A stretch of DNA of 64,000 nucleotides from contig JAQFVV010012545.1 in the NCBI GenBank assembly GCA_028023455.1, positions 744,001 to 808,000 of the forward strand, given 5' to 3'. Below, piece after piece: positions 48,240 through 60,100 of this stretch (positions within the stretch are counted from its first letter, which is position 1; each line of letters starts with the position of its first letter). Position numbers and translations under genes: made by a program. Source of the DNA: Epiperipatus broadwayi (Eukaryota; Onychophora; Udeonychophora; Euonychophora; Peripatidae). Below the pieces are notes generated by a model. The model had not been told where the DNA came from and ran no database searches. It was given only the letters and a program-made list of their open reading frames with translations.

Positions 48240-48420
48240 AATTCCTACACTACATGACTTGGTATAGTTGATAGAATGCCTGATTTGGGATTGGGAGATC
48301 CCAGGATAGATTCTAGCACTTGAACTTCTTATGAACTTCCGAGCAATAAAGCCATATGCATTTTTTTTATGAAATCCCTGAGTCTGTATAATTTTTATAT
48401 GCGTTGAATTATACATTCTC
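48240..48420 (+). mobile_element. SINE-B copy with tRNA-Pro-like head
   Basis: GGTATAGTTGATAGAATGCC is an A-box region. CCTGA-TTTGGGA-TTGGG forms a five-pair anticodon arm (with wobble pairs) whose loop holds TGG, the proline anticodon. CCCAGGATAGATTCTAG corresponds to the T arm. The head is followed by the SINE-B core CACTTGAACTTCTTATGAAC and TTCCGAGCAATAAA. This copy shows that the family is tRNA-derived; in the other three copies the head is more decayed. The minus-strand frame at 48234-48422 is antisense. Confidence 0.75.
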
Positions 48421-50017
48421 ATTATTATTTATTTGTTTTTACATGAGAGAGTCAATGAGAGAGTTTATATTATGAAATTATATATTAAATATACCAATTC
48501 AAATTTCAATCACTATTCAAAATTAAAATACAAATACCTACTAATGGTTTCTCTGTCAATGCAGACTTCTCAAATGCAATAAAATACAAAACAAATATAT
48601 ATTATGCTATCTTCCCATAATTCCAACTAATATTCCAATTATCTTTAACATCAAAAAAACTTTTGAGTAAATTAATAGATTCAGAAAATAAAACAGACTA
48701 TTTAATTTTTCACACTCTCTCTCTCTATCTTCATTTTTTTCAAAGAAGATAATCCTACTCTGCTCAAACATAATCTATGGCCTGAATGTTTTTTTTTGGG
48801 ATATATAATGCAGAATGAAGATATTTATTCTTTACTTTTATGAACTTTCCATTTAAGCTCAAACTTGACCTCTATATAATTTTCTACAAAAAATATAAAA
48901 TTATATATGGGCCAATATAATATGAACTTAAGTGAAAATTTATAAAAGTAGTGCAAAGAACAAATATCTTAAATCTGAATTATATATTTAGAAAAGAAAT
49001 ACAGGTCATAGAGTTATGTTTGAACCAGTTGAGGTTACCTTCTTTGAAAAAGAATTAAAAAAGTTAAGGAAAAAATAATAAAATTGTTTTAATAAAGTTT
49101 TATGCTTTTAAAGCTATTAATTAATTTAAAAGTTCTTTTGATATTAAAGATAATTGGAATATTTTTTAGAATTTGTAAAGATAGGATAGAATATATTTGC
49201 TTTTGTTGCAATCTGCTTTGATAAGGAAATTATTGAAAATGGATATGTAACTTAATTTGAGATAATGACATTGTAAATTAGTGTACTTGTTTTATTATAT
49301 TGAATACTTTAACTTATATTTTGATAAAATTATACATATAATAATAGATAGTAGAATGAAATATCAATGAAAGTTATTTATTAATTTATTTTTCTAATAA
49401 TAATTATAACATCTTAGCCAAATTATTATTTTGTAATAATGGGTACAAATTAATTTTTTCTTCCTTGACTTGGGTTATACTGTATTGTTAAGACTTATTG
49501 GCATATAATTGACAATTAAAAATTGAAGAAAAATAGGAGGAAAACAAATACTTTTTAAATTAATATAAACCTACAGCATGTTTTATTCTCAAAATCTGAT
49601 GATATTATTATTATTATAAGATGTTTTGTTTTTACTAAAATTATATTTTCAGTATAGGCTTTTTTAATTTTTTAAACAATTTAAATTTTGTCATCTTAAA
49701 GTTTAAATAGATAATTTAAAGAAATTATATTTCTAGATTTCATCTTATCATTGTTGTTTTCATTTTATTTTACTAATAATATATATAATATCAATAAATA
49801 TATTTAAATAATAAGAAATAAAAAAAAAACTCTTATGTTATGTCACTCAAAATAGTATTTTTTTATTTTTTAAGGGAAAAAAATCTGGATTAAACAGTTA
49901 TTTAAGAAAGTTATGAATATAAACAAAAATTGTAAGTAAAATCTCAAATTCAAAGTAAAAGAGGGGGGGGGGGTGTTTTATAAGAAAATAATATGGCAAA
50001 ATATATATAATAATATA
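48421..50017. other. AT-rich stretch without recognised gene
   Basis: Contains (CT)n near 48714-48726 and a G run at about 49963-49973. No gene recognised. Confidence 0.55.
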
Positions 50018-50861
50018 AGAGGGGACATAAAAATAACCAGAATTTTGTAATAAAAAATTGTGTATTTATTTGTAGGTATTACAAATTGAATCATTCAAAA
50101 TACTGTTAATTTAATACAGTGCATCAAACTAAACATGTTTTTTATTTTTCAAAGTAGTCTGGAAATTCTTGCATAGTGATGTATTTTAATACCAGTGTCA
50201 TTTTTTTTTCAACACTTCTATGTCTACATAAAAAAAATTTTGGGACATTTTTATATGGAGCAAAATCAGCTAAATATGGCTGTTGGATTAGCTGGGTTTT
50301 GCTGAATTTAATTTAAAAATATATCACAATCAAGACTTTGTGCACTGGCATATTATCATGGTAAAGCTCGCACTACACATTAAGTCAGAACTTGGGCATT
50401 CCATTTTACTGCATCATGCAAACTTTTCAGAACTTGTAGGTTTTAAAAGCTTGTTTATTGTGAACAAATTCTGAGAGAACAATGCCATTTGCATTCAAAA
50501 AAATCAGCTTTGTTTAGGCATTCACCACACTATTTGGGGATGTGGTAAATTTGATACTTCCATTGAACCACTGGTAAACTTGTGTGTTTCCCAAAGCAGC
50601 TTGTTTGTATGCAACTTTTTCATAACAGAGAACTGTATTTGAGTGTTCCAACTTTTCAGCCATTACAAAAATCAACAAATAAGCAAGATGCACTTAACAA
50701 AAACATTTACTATAGTATAACATTACTTATCTCAATGATGACAATTGGTAGATTGGTGTAGGGGGGGGGGTCTCCTCAAGGGGCATGTAGTGGCAGAAGT
50801 ATGTACTAAAAAATGTTCACTTCCTAGAGAATGACTCCAATTATTTTTGTGCACCCCTTTG
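50018..50861 (-). pseudogene. mariner-like element with decayed transposase, internally deleted
   Basis: Termini AGAGGGGACATAAAAATAAC and, reverse complemented from the right, CAAAGGGGTGCACAAAAATA form inverted repeats next to TA on both sides. On the minus strand, patches give KVAYKQAALGNTQVYQWFN (N-terminal helix-turn-helix region), then NGIVLSEFV, ELYHDNMPVHKV (the HDNAPAH box), TQLIQQPYLADFAPY (family: PPYSPDLAP--, whose final D of the catalytic triad is here Y) and MQEFPDYFEK near the C-terminus. Intact mariners are about 1.3 kb; this is 844 bp, with most of the segment between the DNA-binding and first catalytic parts missing. Stops and the lost aspartate make it inactive. Confidence 0.85.
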
Positions 50862-51648
50862 TATTTACCAAAAAATGCAACAAATATATTGTATCTAGAA
50901 AATTATTCAGAAAAATTGAGTAAATATAGATAAAATTTTATTTTAAAATGCACACACTTGTTCAGTATATAAATATACATTGGCTAGAGAAAATTTGTAA
51001 TGCTAATATTAATTATAACCTGAATGCATTTACTATCCTGACCATTTTTATCAAAGGTAACTATTATATTCACTAAAAAACAAAAATGAAATATAACACC
51101 TTTTTCAAAGATATTTAGCATCGAAAATGTACTTACATTGCATTTAAAGTTATCTTTTTTAAAATCCATAAAGAGGTATTAATGTTGCTTTTAATTTATT
51201 ATATTTCAATGACAGAAGTATCTTAGTTTTTTACATGATTAAGTAAAAATAAATAATTTCTTAGAAAATAAAGATTCCCAGGATTTTGATTTTAAACCAA
51301 AAAAGTAAAATCTTTGAATATATGCGTGTGTATTAGATTAAATATTTTCATGGATTAATCATGATATAAATAAATGAAAAGTTGGGGTAGTTTTATGTAA
51401 TCACTAATGATATATTTAGCAGTGGTATTGCTAGATAACTTAATTATTATTGACTGTCCTAAACTAAATTACTTAATTCTAGTACTCAATAATTCAAGAC
51501 AAAACATTAACTGTTGGGTACTATAAGAAAATAGTTAGTAGGGCTGTCAGTAGTAAGTGATGTGTATCTACTAATATCATTGCTAAATATATCTCTAGTT
51601 ATGTCATGGAAATATCCCTATTTTTTCCTTTCTTACACATATATATAC
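50862..51648. other. AT-rich stretch without recognised gene
   Basis: The minus-strand frame at 50984-51169 has no domain. Nothing else recognised. Confidence 0.55.
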
Positions 51649-51894
51649 TTTGCCTTTTGATGATGCCAGGAAAGTATCAATTACTACTAATTGATAATCT
51701 CCCTATGGCTAACTCAAATTGTTAAATCAAGTTGTTAGCTTTCTGGGTTTAAATCCATTTAACAACTTTGGTTTGAAGTAAAAGAGGACCTCCTTTTACT
51801 TCAATAAAAACTGCAACAAGAGAGCTTTTATAAGTTAATGGAGATTTTCAATTAGTAGTAATTCATTGTTTCCTGGCACTATCAAAAAGCAAAA
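51649..51894. repeat. Fold-back element with arms of about 65 bp
   Basis: TTTTGATGATGCCAGGAAAG and CAATTACTACTAATTGATAA with TCTCCCTATGGC pair with the right-hand GAGATTTTCAATTAGTAGTA, ATTCATTGTTTCCTGGCACT and ATCAAAAAGCAAAA. The interior of about 115 bp holds a second small hairpin (GAAGTAAAAGAGG / CCTCCTTTTACTTC) and GGGTTTAAATCC, similar to a B box. It looks like a MITE or a fold-back retroposon; no target duplication is clear. Confidence 0.82.
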
Positions 51895-53421
51895 GTTATC
51901 TCTGTTTTCAGAATATAATCTCATTATTTTTATTTTTTATTATAATAAGAATCCATGAAAATATTTATTTCTATATATTAAAAGTATATTAAAATATAGT
52001 CTCATAATATAAATTCATGTGCAGTTAAATGTAGAAAAAGAAAATTTATATGAATATAAAAATAATACAAAATCACTTTTAAATAGCCTCCTGCAGTTAT
52101 GTCTTTCTAATACTCTCTCGTTTGAATGTTCTTCTGTCCTTTATTTATTTTTTAGATAAGAATAGCTATATATAATATTGGATAGCTAGATGGATTACCT
52201 GTGGATGAACAACCTGGAAAAAATTTCTGAAGTTGACTAGAACATGAAAATATTTTTATTCAGGTCATAGGCATAAAAGATCAATGCACTACTGCTGCAT
52301 CTTTGAGCCAGATGACAGATAATGCTATTACATTATATTTGTTTACATGAATCAGAAATATTTATAAACTGTTTTTAAGTACACAAATCATATTTCATTC
52401 CAATAATATTATCCTCATTTTTACTTATTCTTTCATGTGATCAAAAACATAATTCAGGGTTGCTCTGATTATTGCGATCATTGTTGACATCTTACTCTCT
52501 TTCTTCTTATTATTTAAAAGTTGCATGCTTATGATGCTTAACAGAGAATATTCTAAAACTTTTGCATTTTCTGTTTAATTTAAATACTGTAATGTAAAAA
52601 TAAATTTAACTGCTTATAGTAATAATTATTACCATAATTTGTAACATGCTTTATGAAAATATTTCTCAATTTTAACAATTGAATGCTAAATTAAAAAGAA
52701 AATAAAAACTACCTTCAACCACCCAAAACTCCCAAGTCAGAAACACTATCAACTCCTAATTTATCAACAAAACGAGTTCTAGAGATCATTGAAGAAGCAA
52801 AAGAATTGGCTAAGAAACTGTTATAAAGTGGTACAATAAATAAAATCAAACAAAAACCAAAAGTAACAAAAGAAAAACAGAAGTTTAAAAGCAAATTATC
52901 AAAATATTTTGATACGTTTGCTTTTTTAAGTTTTCAGTGTTATTCTTCATTCTTCTCAAAGTAGTTGAGAATTAGATGATAAAGATTATCTAACACCATC
53001 TTCTAGAAATAGAATTCAAATACTTCTGCTTCTTCAAAACAGAAAATATCTATAATAGTTTTGTCAATGCTAAAAATAATATTCAGATGTTCCACGAGAA
53101 TATTCTTGCAGGGGAAATACAATTTATGTTCATTGTTATAATATCATTGAGGAACTATTGTGAAAAACTTTGCAGATATATGGTACTATAGTTAATATTT
53201 CAATGGCAACAGATAAAAGTTGTGCATTTATTGCATTTGAGAAAATGAAATCTTCAGAACAAGCTATTAGGTGAGATGAATAAAAATATGGTAAATTGTA
53301 TTTTATTAAAAATATCAATTGCACACTGCCAACCAGTAATTGAAGTGAATACTGATAATTTATCTACAAATTGTTTTGTATTGGCGTTTATTCATTTTTA
53401 TAAAAGCAAAAGAGAAGACAA
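51895..53421. other. Unassigned stretch with a possible coding relic
   Basis: At about 52720-52960 a frame reads TPKSETLSTPNLSTKRVLEI, IEEAKELAKKLL, a stop, then KEKQKFKSKLSKYFDTFAF. The Lys/Glu-rich composition followed by K-SKL-K-FD resembles uncharacterised proteins spread as repeats in invertebrate genomes, but this is a recollection of pattern only. Nothing else recognised. Confidence 0.3.
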
Positions 53422-53436
53422 GAGAAATTTTAACTT

Positions 53437-53721
53437 TTTTTTATTTTATTAAGAAATAAATTTATTTCGGAAATTTACTTGAACTAAGATCAAGGATCCA
53501 CAGGTGTCCCACTTCATTGCTCTGCCAACATAAGGGACTAGGTCCTATACAGTCCTGAGCTTTTAGCTGTGCCAGCACATCTCAGTGCAGTTGATTAGAT
53601 TCTGTGGGAACCCACATTGTCAATCATTGTTCAGCTAGACAAATTTACTTATGGCACCTCGACTATTGGATGATTGAGGACAAGATTTGTCAGACATACC
53701 AAGTAACTATTTGCATTGAGG
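53437..53721 (-). mobile_element. 285-bp polyadenylated retroposon with 15-bp target duplication
   Basis: GAGAAATTTTAACTT lies at 53422-53436 and again at 53722-53736, exactly 300 bp apart. Between them is an insert that on the minus strand starts CCCTCAATGCAAATAGTTAC and ends with AATAAA-like signals (CCGAAATAAATTTATTTC) and an A-rich tail (poly-T at 53437 on the plus strand). The insert is much less AT-rich than its surroundings (GTGTCCCACTTCATTGCTCT, GTGGGAACCCACATTG). No A/B boxes or known small RNA are recognised, and no long frame is present. It is either a SINE of unknown origin or a processed copy of an mRNA 3' end. Confidence 0.85.
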
Positions 53722-53736
53722 GAGAAATTTTAACTT

Positions 53737-55404
53737 ATGATGAAGATATATTTTAAATGTAAATTTACAATATACATGAATATGAGAAGTAAATCTTCTT
53801 GAAAGCGCTCAGCCATTTAATTTAGTTTTCTATTTGTTGTTACAGCTTTACTTGGAAGTGTGATAGCACGATTTAATATTATCATATTGAAGACAAACGT
53901 AAAGTATGAATCTACAGGTTATTACTTAATATACATTGTATGTAATGTGAATAATGAAACAAAACATATATATATATATCAATGTATATAGTTGCATTTT
54001 AGTCAATTTTAGTTATTATTTATAACTGAAATATATATATATCGATTAAAAAATAAATTAAGAGTTGAATTTTAGAAAGGGGTTAATAAAAAGTGTTAAT
54101 TCTTCAAATATTAACATGATTTGGTTATCTTAGAGTTGTGAAAAGGAACAGTGATTTTTTTATATATACAAATGTCAATGTATTCATAATTGGGTCACCA
54201 TGATTTGATTTACGATATATTTCAAGGTTGATTGCCAAAGTAGAATATTAATAATTGATTTTGATTGTCAATATGATTTAGAATATCTTTCAGGGTCGAT
54301 TGCCTTTTTTTTTTTTCTCTTTGCTCATTCAACTATATAGGTTTCTTATGTCCATAACAGGTTTTTTTCATGTATTTTCCCTCTATTGCCTATACTTAGC
54401 CATACTAATATTTTTTATCATTTTTAATTCTGCTTCTTGATATTCTTATATATCTTTGGCATTCATCCTTTTTTTTTTTTTTTGCAGTTACTCTTCAGAT
54501 TTCAGATCAGTAGAATAAGATATTTTTAATCATTTTCGTATTTGAAGTATTTTCAATTTTTGTTATTTCGCTACACCACATCATTTTATTTATACTGTTC
54601 ATTATCATTCTTGTTACATTATCTCTTGGACATCATTTACTGATTAATATGACTTTTGCAAATGTTATTGTAACAATATATGTTCTAGTGTAGAAAGGCA
54701 AATTCTGGAGATTAAGGTCCATGATGCTTGAGCAACAAAATCATTTGATTACATTTTTAATTGCAGGAAGTTATTTTTTAATTATCTCATAAAGTGATTC
54801 TTACATATATATCATATGGTATCTCTTCTTTCATAAATGTTACTTATGTATAACAAAGATCAATTTGTGATATTTCTAGTCTGTATTATATTATATATTC
54901 CATACTGAACTGATTTAATATCATTTATATTAAATCTACCAAAAAGAAAACTTATTTTATAAATCTTCTGAATATATAACAACTATTTTGTTTAAGTTTG
55001 AAATCTCTGAAAATAAGTATATATATAAAGTAAAAATGCCAGTATTTCTTTTTTATTTCTAACGGCAATGCACTTATTATTCTGCTGCTAAAAGTTATTA
55101 AATAAATTAATGAAGTGGAAGAGTTTCAGATTAAGCGTACTGTCAGCCATATTCGTGGATATAATAGAACTTTGATAAATGGCAGACTAGAATACAACAA
55201 AACTGAAGTCTGAAAAAATATATATATTGATTTTATTAAATTTCCTTTTGGGAGAAAAATCTGTGAAAGATTTGTGTAGACGGTTTATTGTAATTTTTTA
55301 TTTTGATAATAATTGTATCACCTTTGTGAATATTAAAGCATCTGAACAGAAAAATTGTTAATATATTTATATCTGTGAAATAGAGAACATGAATATGGTT
55401 TTGT
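53737..55404. other. AT-rich stretch without recognised gene
   Basis: Minus-strand patches at 54500-54620 could be read as a LINE C-terminus (RMIMNSINKMMWC) but without supporting motifs. (TA)n and T-rich runs occur. Confidence 0.5.
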
Positions 55405-55460
55405 TTGACTTTTAATGATGATGATGCTGATAATAATAATAATAACAATAACAACAACTG
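55405..55460. repeat. Trinucleotide-rich tail next to SINE-B
   Basis: ATGATGATGATGC, then (ATA)n and (ACA)n, immediately adjoin the 3' end of the minus-strand SINE-B copy and may be its tail. Confidence 0.65.
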
Positions 55461-55555
55461 AATAGTTTATTGCTAGTAGTTCATAAGTTCAAGCCCTAGA
55501 AATGACAGACCTAGGCCACCATCCATGGATCTTGACCTCCAGAATCTGCCCTTCT
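55461..55555 (-). mobile_element. SINE-B copy on minus strand
   Basis: The reverse complement reads GGAGGTCAAGATCCATGGAT, GGTGGCCTAGGTCTGTCATT, TAGGGCTTGAACTTATGAAC, TACTAGCAATAAACTATTCA. It aligns with 43525-43660 and 27126-27231 over nearly the whole length. A trinucleotide tract follows its 3' end. Confidence 0.8.
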
Positions 55556-56236
55556 ATAATAGCACTAAATCACACATTCTTATAATTTCTGATTCAAATA
55601 GGGTTTAGGTAATGGTAAGATGCTTAGAACAGTAATTCTAAAGTACAAACATCTTGTCTAATACATTTGTATCATGATATTTCTGTATTGTCATCATACA
55701 ATTCATAATTAGATAGTTCTTATTGATCTTTTTTACTTGAGTTGAATTTTATGTGAGAATTTGTCCTGATGCACATTTGCAATTAGCCATAGTTTAAAAT
55801 ATGAACTTTTTTTAATAAATGAAAATGAGAACTGCAATTTATCCCAAGACATGTTCACATAGAATATGACAGAACAAGAAATCAGAAACTATTCACTTAG
55901 ATTAAACAAGCTAGAAGTTGATTACATAAGTCCAATCTACACAAGTTGGGTTCGCATAAGTAGAGATCTATCTGCAATTATAAATTTTACTTGGTATTGT
56001 TGTTGTACAAAGGTTTAAAATATATATAAAATATACAACTTCTCATACTTAGTAAATCAAAAATCATCTCATTTCTCACTTATCATATTATTTAAATGTT
56101 ATGTAGATTTCAGCAGAAAAGATAGACTTTTATAATTTTAGTAAAATTTTGTTGTTTTGGCTAATATTGTAGTATTAAATGAATTTTTGTTTTTATTCTT
56201 AATTGCTAGTATAACATTAGGCAGTATTTAGATATA
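55556..56236. other. AT-rich stretch without recognised gene
   Basis: Nothing recognised. Confidence 0.55.
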
Positions 56237-57158
56237 CACCTGGGTCTCATTTTATGCGGATTATTTTAATGCGATTTTGAAGTTATGCGATTCATGTTTA
56301 TTTTTAATATCTTTCATATTTCACTATATTTATTAGATATCAAGAAATTTAAATTATTATTAACTTATTTTGATTTGAAATTTTTTTTTTTAAAAAAAAA
56401 ATATAATGTTATATTAGCATCTAACGTGAATATGGCCTGAAGCTGTATTTAGAATATTAGCTTCTATGTAAATAACTTACTTATACTAATGAGTAAATAA
56501 TAATAATAATAATAGATTTATATTTACGTATAAAAATATCGCAATAAATATTCAAAAATTTTAAACTTTTAAAATGTATTTTGTCAATTATAACAGAAAT
56601 AAATAATTTTTTAGATTTTTAAAATAAATAATAATGAAGATTTTATTGATTTTATAAATTGAAAATAATCTTTCTAATGATAATCTGTAATCTTTTTGTT
56701 TTGATTACGATCTCATTTTTTTAATATAAAAACAAAAAACCATTAACACAGCTCAAGACTAAAAGTGGCGATAGTTGTATGTCACATGACGAATCTGATT
56801 TCTTAATAGTTCACAAACGAACACATATTCTCAAATAGCCAAATAACCGCTAATGATTAAAATGTGTTTGAAAAAATGTAAAATTAAATACTGTAGTTAA
56901 TAAAAAAAGTAAAAAAAGTTTGTCTTGTATTATTTTTTTTCAAATATTTGAAATTTTTTATTAGTCGTACTTTATTTCCTTATTTTTTTTAATGCGAATT
57001 TTAAAGTAATTTTTCCTTCTTGTTTTGCTTTTATGCGATTTCTGAAAATTACAACCCCTATCCCCATATTTCAAGGTAAGTTAATTCTATTTTTGTGTGA
57101 TTTCTTTTGTGTGCATTTTCTGAGGAACCTATCTACCGCATAAAACGAGACCCAGGTG
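56237..57158. mobile_element. Tigger/pogo-like non-autonomous DNA transposon, copy 3
   Basis: Starts CACCTGGGTCTCATTTTATG and ends CATAAAACGAGACCCAGGTG, flanked by TA; same orientation as copy 2. Subterminal GCGATTTTGAAGTTATGCGA and the right-hand TTCTGAGGAACCTATCTACC match copy 2. At 922 bp it is the shortest copy and lacks the hairpin: after GCGATTCATGTTT, where copy 2 enters the hairpin, unrelated AT-rich sequence follows. CpG sites of the other copies appear here as TG or CA (ATGCG, ACCGCAT), consistent with methylation decay. Confidence 0.82.
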
Positions 57159-60100
57159 TATATATAATGTAAGTTCCCGAACTCCCTCATTGCTAAATAA
57201 ATTATTAAGCAATTTCACGAATAAATTTCTCATAGAGTCAGCATACCTAATTGTTTACAAAATTCAGTGGAAGCAACCCATGTGCAATGTTGCATATTAT
57301 AGGGAATCAGTGCTTAATTTATCAATTAGACTCTCCCAGCACACATACTTATATAATAGGGTATGAAGGAGTCAAGAATATACATTACATATTTATGGGC
57401 CATGACCAGAAATCAGGCCCTAAGTTTAACAATGATTGGAATTGATGGATGGAAAGAGAGGACAGGAAATGCAAGATCAAAGAATCCTGGATAATTGCAA
57501 AGAATCGCTATGCTATAAATAAAAAAGATTCATGTATTCCTCTTTCAAAAAAAATGGATTATTTAAATAAAATGGAATATATATATTAATATTAAAGTAA
57601 TGACCAAGAGAATATAAATGCCATAAAAACCAAATAAACTTAGATTGCTGTGAATATCACATGTTTTTGCTGAAAGCATGCTTGGCATGAATAAAATTAA
57701 ATTAAAGTTATATAAATGTTTACCTTTTCTGATGAAATGTACATAACATTTAAATAACTTCTTATATTGCATGCATAGAACTTGTGTTGATGTATTGTTA
57801 AATGTTTTAATGGAAAAAATATATATGTCTGTGAATTAAATTTCAATATTTACAAGCTTTAGAAAAGTAAAAGCATCTTGAAAACTTCAAGCCTATCATC
57901 GTTTAAAGTAAAAACCAGTCATTTCCATCATAGTCAGATTGTCCTCCTTGATCTCTTTTTTTTTTTAAATTTTCATCAGTTAGGAATTGAAAACATTTGC
58001 AAGTAGCCAAAGCATAATGCAACAAAAACTATAGCTTCAGTATTATTCATATATACATATACTGTCATATATTCAGTTGCTTTTGATGCTATGAGATGTT
58101 TGCACATCTAAACTATATATGCATGTAATAGTTTTATTCCATTGTATTAATTCAGTTTGTTGTTTTTTTTACTTAATAGGTTATTGATTTAGGAATCTTT
58201 AGTTCTTGAGTTCCACAACTCTACCACTGCAATTAAAATCATCTAATTACTATACATTGATAGTTGATTGCTAATATCTTTTATTTATTTGATTTAAAGC
58301 AAGATTCATCTATATTACAGCTATGATTTATGTGAGCAAGTTCAACTATTACATCTTCCCTAATTCTAACAAGTTTTGTAAAATATATATATATATTGTA
58401 ATGGTATAAAAATACTTAAAATAAATAACTGATTAAGTAGCCCATAATTTTGGACACCCAAAAATCTATAATGATATAATGATGTACTTTTAATCATTAT
58501 TAGGCTCTATAAATTGGGAAAACTAAAAATTTGTAATGATATAAAAATGAATTGATCAACTGTCACTAGGAAATCTGTAATGGATTAAAGTTGTATATAC
58601 CATAGTTAATTTACCAAATAGCCCATCATGTTTGATTACTGATTTTGTAATAGTATAAAATAGCTGTATACTTTAATTAATAATTTTATTATACTCTGAT
58701 TAAAATACCAAATGGTAATAGCATGAAATACTAATAAATTAATATTTAAAGGATATAAATTATAAAAGTATATTTGGTGAGAACTGATTTACCACTTTAA
58801 AATAAATAAATGTACTAACTTGATCAAGTAATGTTTATTGAGACATTAGCTTAACTTTTTGTAACTAATAAAATGTAAATGAGTAAATTACTAAAATAAG
58901 ATAAAATATAAATATTTGTTTATACTTTAACTAACTGAATCAATAAACTAGGAATAATTACAAGATTCAAATTTAATTTATAAAAATAAATTTATTAATA
59001 TATATAATAAATAATAGTATATAAATTGATGAATAGATAAAATAATTTTGATTAGAAAATTGGATTATAATTTAACTACAAAACCTATAAAGGTATTTGT
59101 TATCAAAATTATCTAGGAAATGATGCAAAAGATGATGCAATAATAAACCAGAAAAATATTATTTATCTATATAAGCAATAATAAACAAATCTTTAAAATA
59201 TATTTTTAAAAAAAGTAACTAAGTCTGTTTTCTAAATATAATTTGTTTATACTTATATACTTATGTTTAAACTCTATTGCTTTTCAAATATATGAATAAT
59301 GAATTAAACAAAATATAATTAAAAATATATATAAAAAAAAAAAACAAGATTAATATTAAGAAAAATATTTCAGTTTTGTTTTAAAATTATCTAATTTTCT
59401 TTTTAGTTAGTTTATATTTATGTAATATAGACAAACTCTTATATTCTACATTAAACAGATATATAAGTAGGTAAAGATATATAATAAAAATGTATGATCT
59501 AGTTAACTTTTCCGAGGATTGTTGGATTTTCCTTTAGCAAGTTATTCAGTTAAAATATTTATTAATATATAATAAACATAGCAATAAAAAATACTATAAG
59601 AAATTATAGTTCATAAGTCCTGAATCTTAATAATAGTCCACGTATAAAATAATTCTTTAAATAAACATTTTATTTGAAGTTCATCTGTATTCCAATGATG
59701 TAGTTCAAAAATAGAATTTTATTCAATTAATGAAGTAAACATTTTTAAATAATATATTACATAGTGAATCCTTGTAATATTATTTATTTCTATTTTCATG
59801 TAAATATTAGCACTATTTAATCTGTCGATAAACTGAATTCTTTGGTAAAATTAATCAACAATGCATTTCAATTTTGTGACAAATATTTATATTGATCACT
59901 TAGAGTATTCTATGTTTCTTAGGCTTTATAATATATTATACCTTGAGATAATTTTATTCCCAGGTGATTCCAGATCTCTCAAAAGATAATGTCTTTTGGA
60001 GCAAATGTTTATTTTTTTTATTTAGCTATTCATTATTACATGCAAAACAACTATTAATCTTTATATAAAACATATTGACTTGCTTACTAAAAAGATAGAT

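Noticed and set aside
54290-54650. Minus-strand LINE C-terminus
   Set aside because: Only a vague similarity (RMIMNSINKMMWC); no basic RP-R or WMDDI segment follows.
57251-57445. 64-codon frame as a host gene
   Set aside because: Composition is less simple than average, but there are no splice sites, homologous motifs or neighbouring exons to support it.
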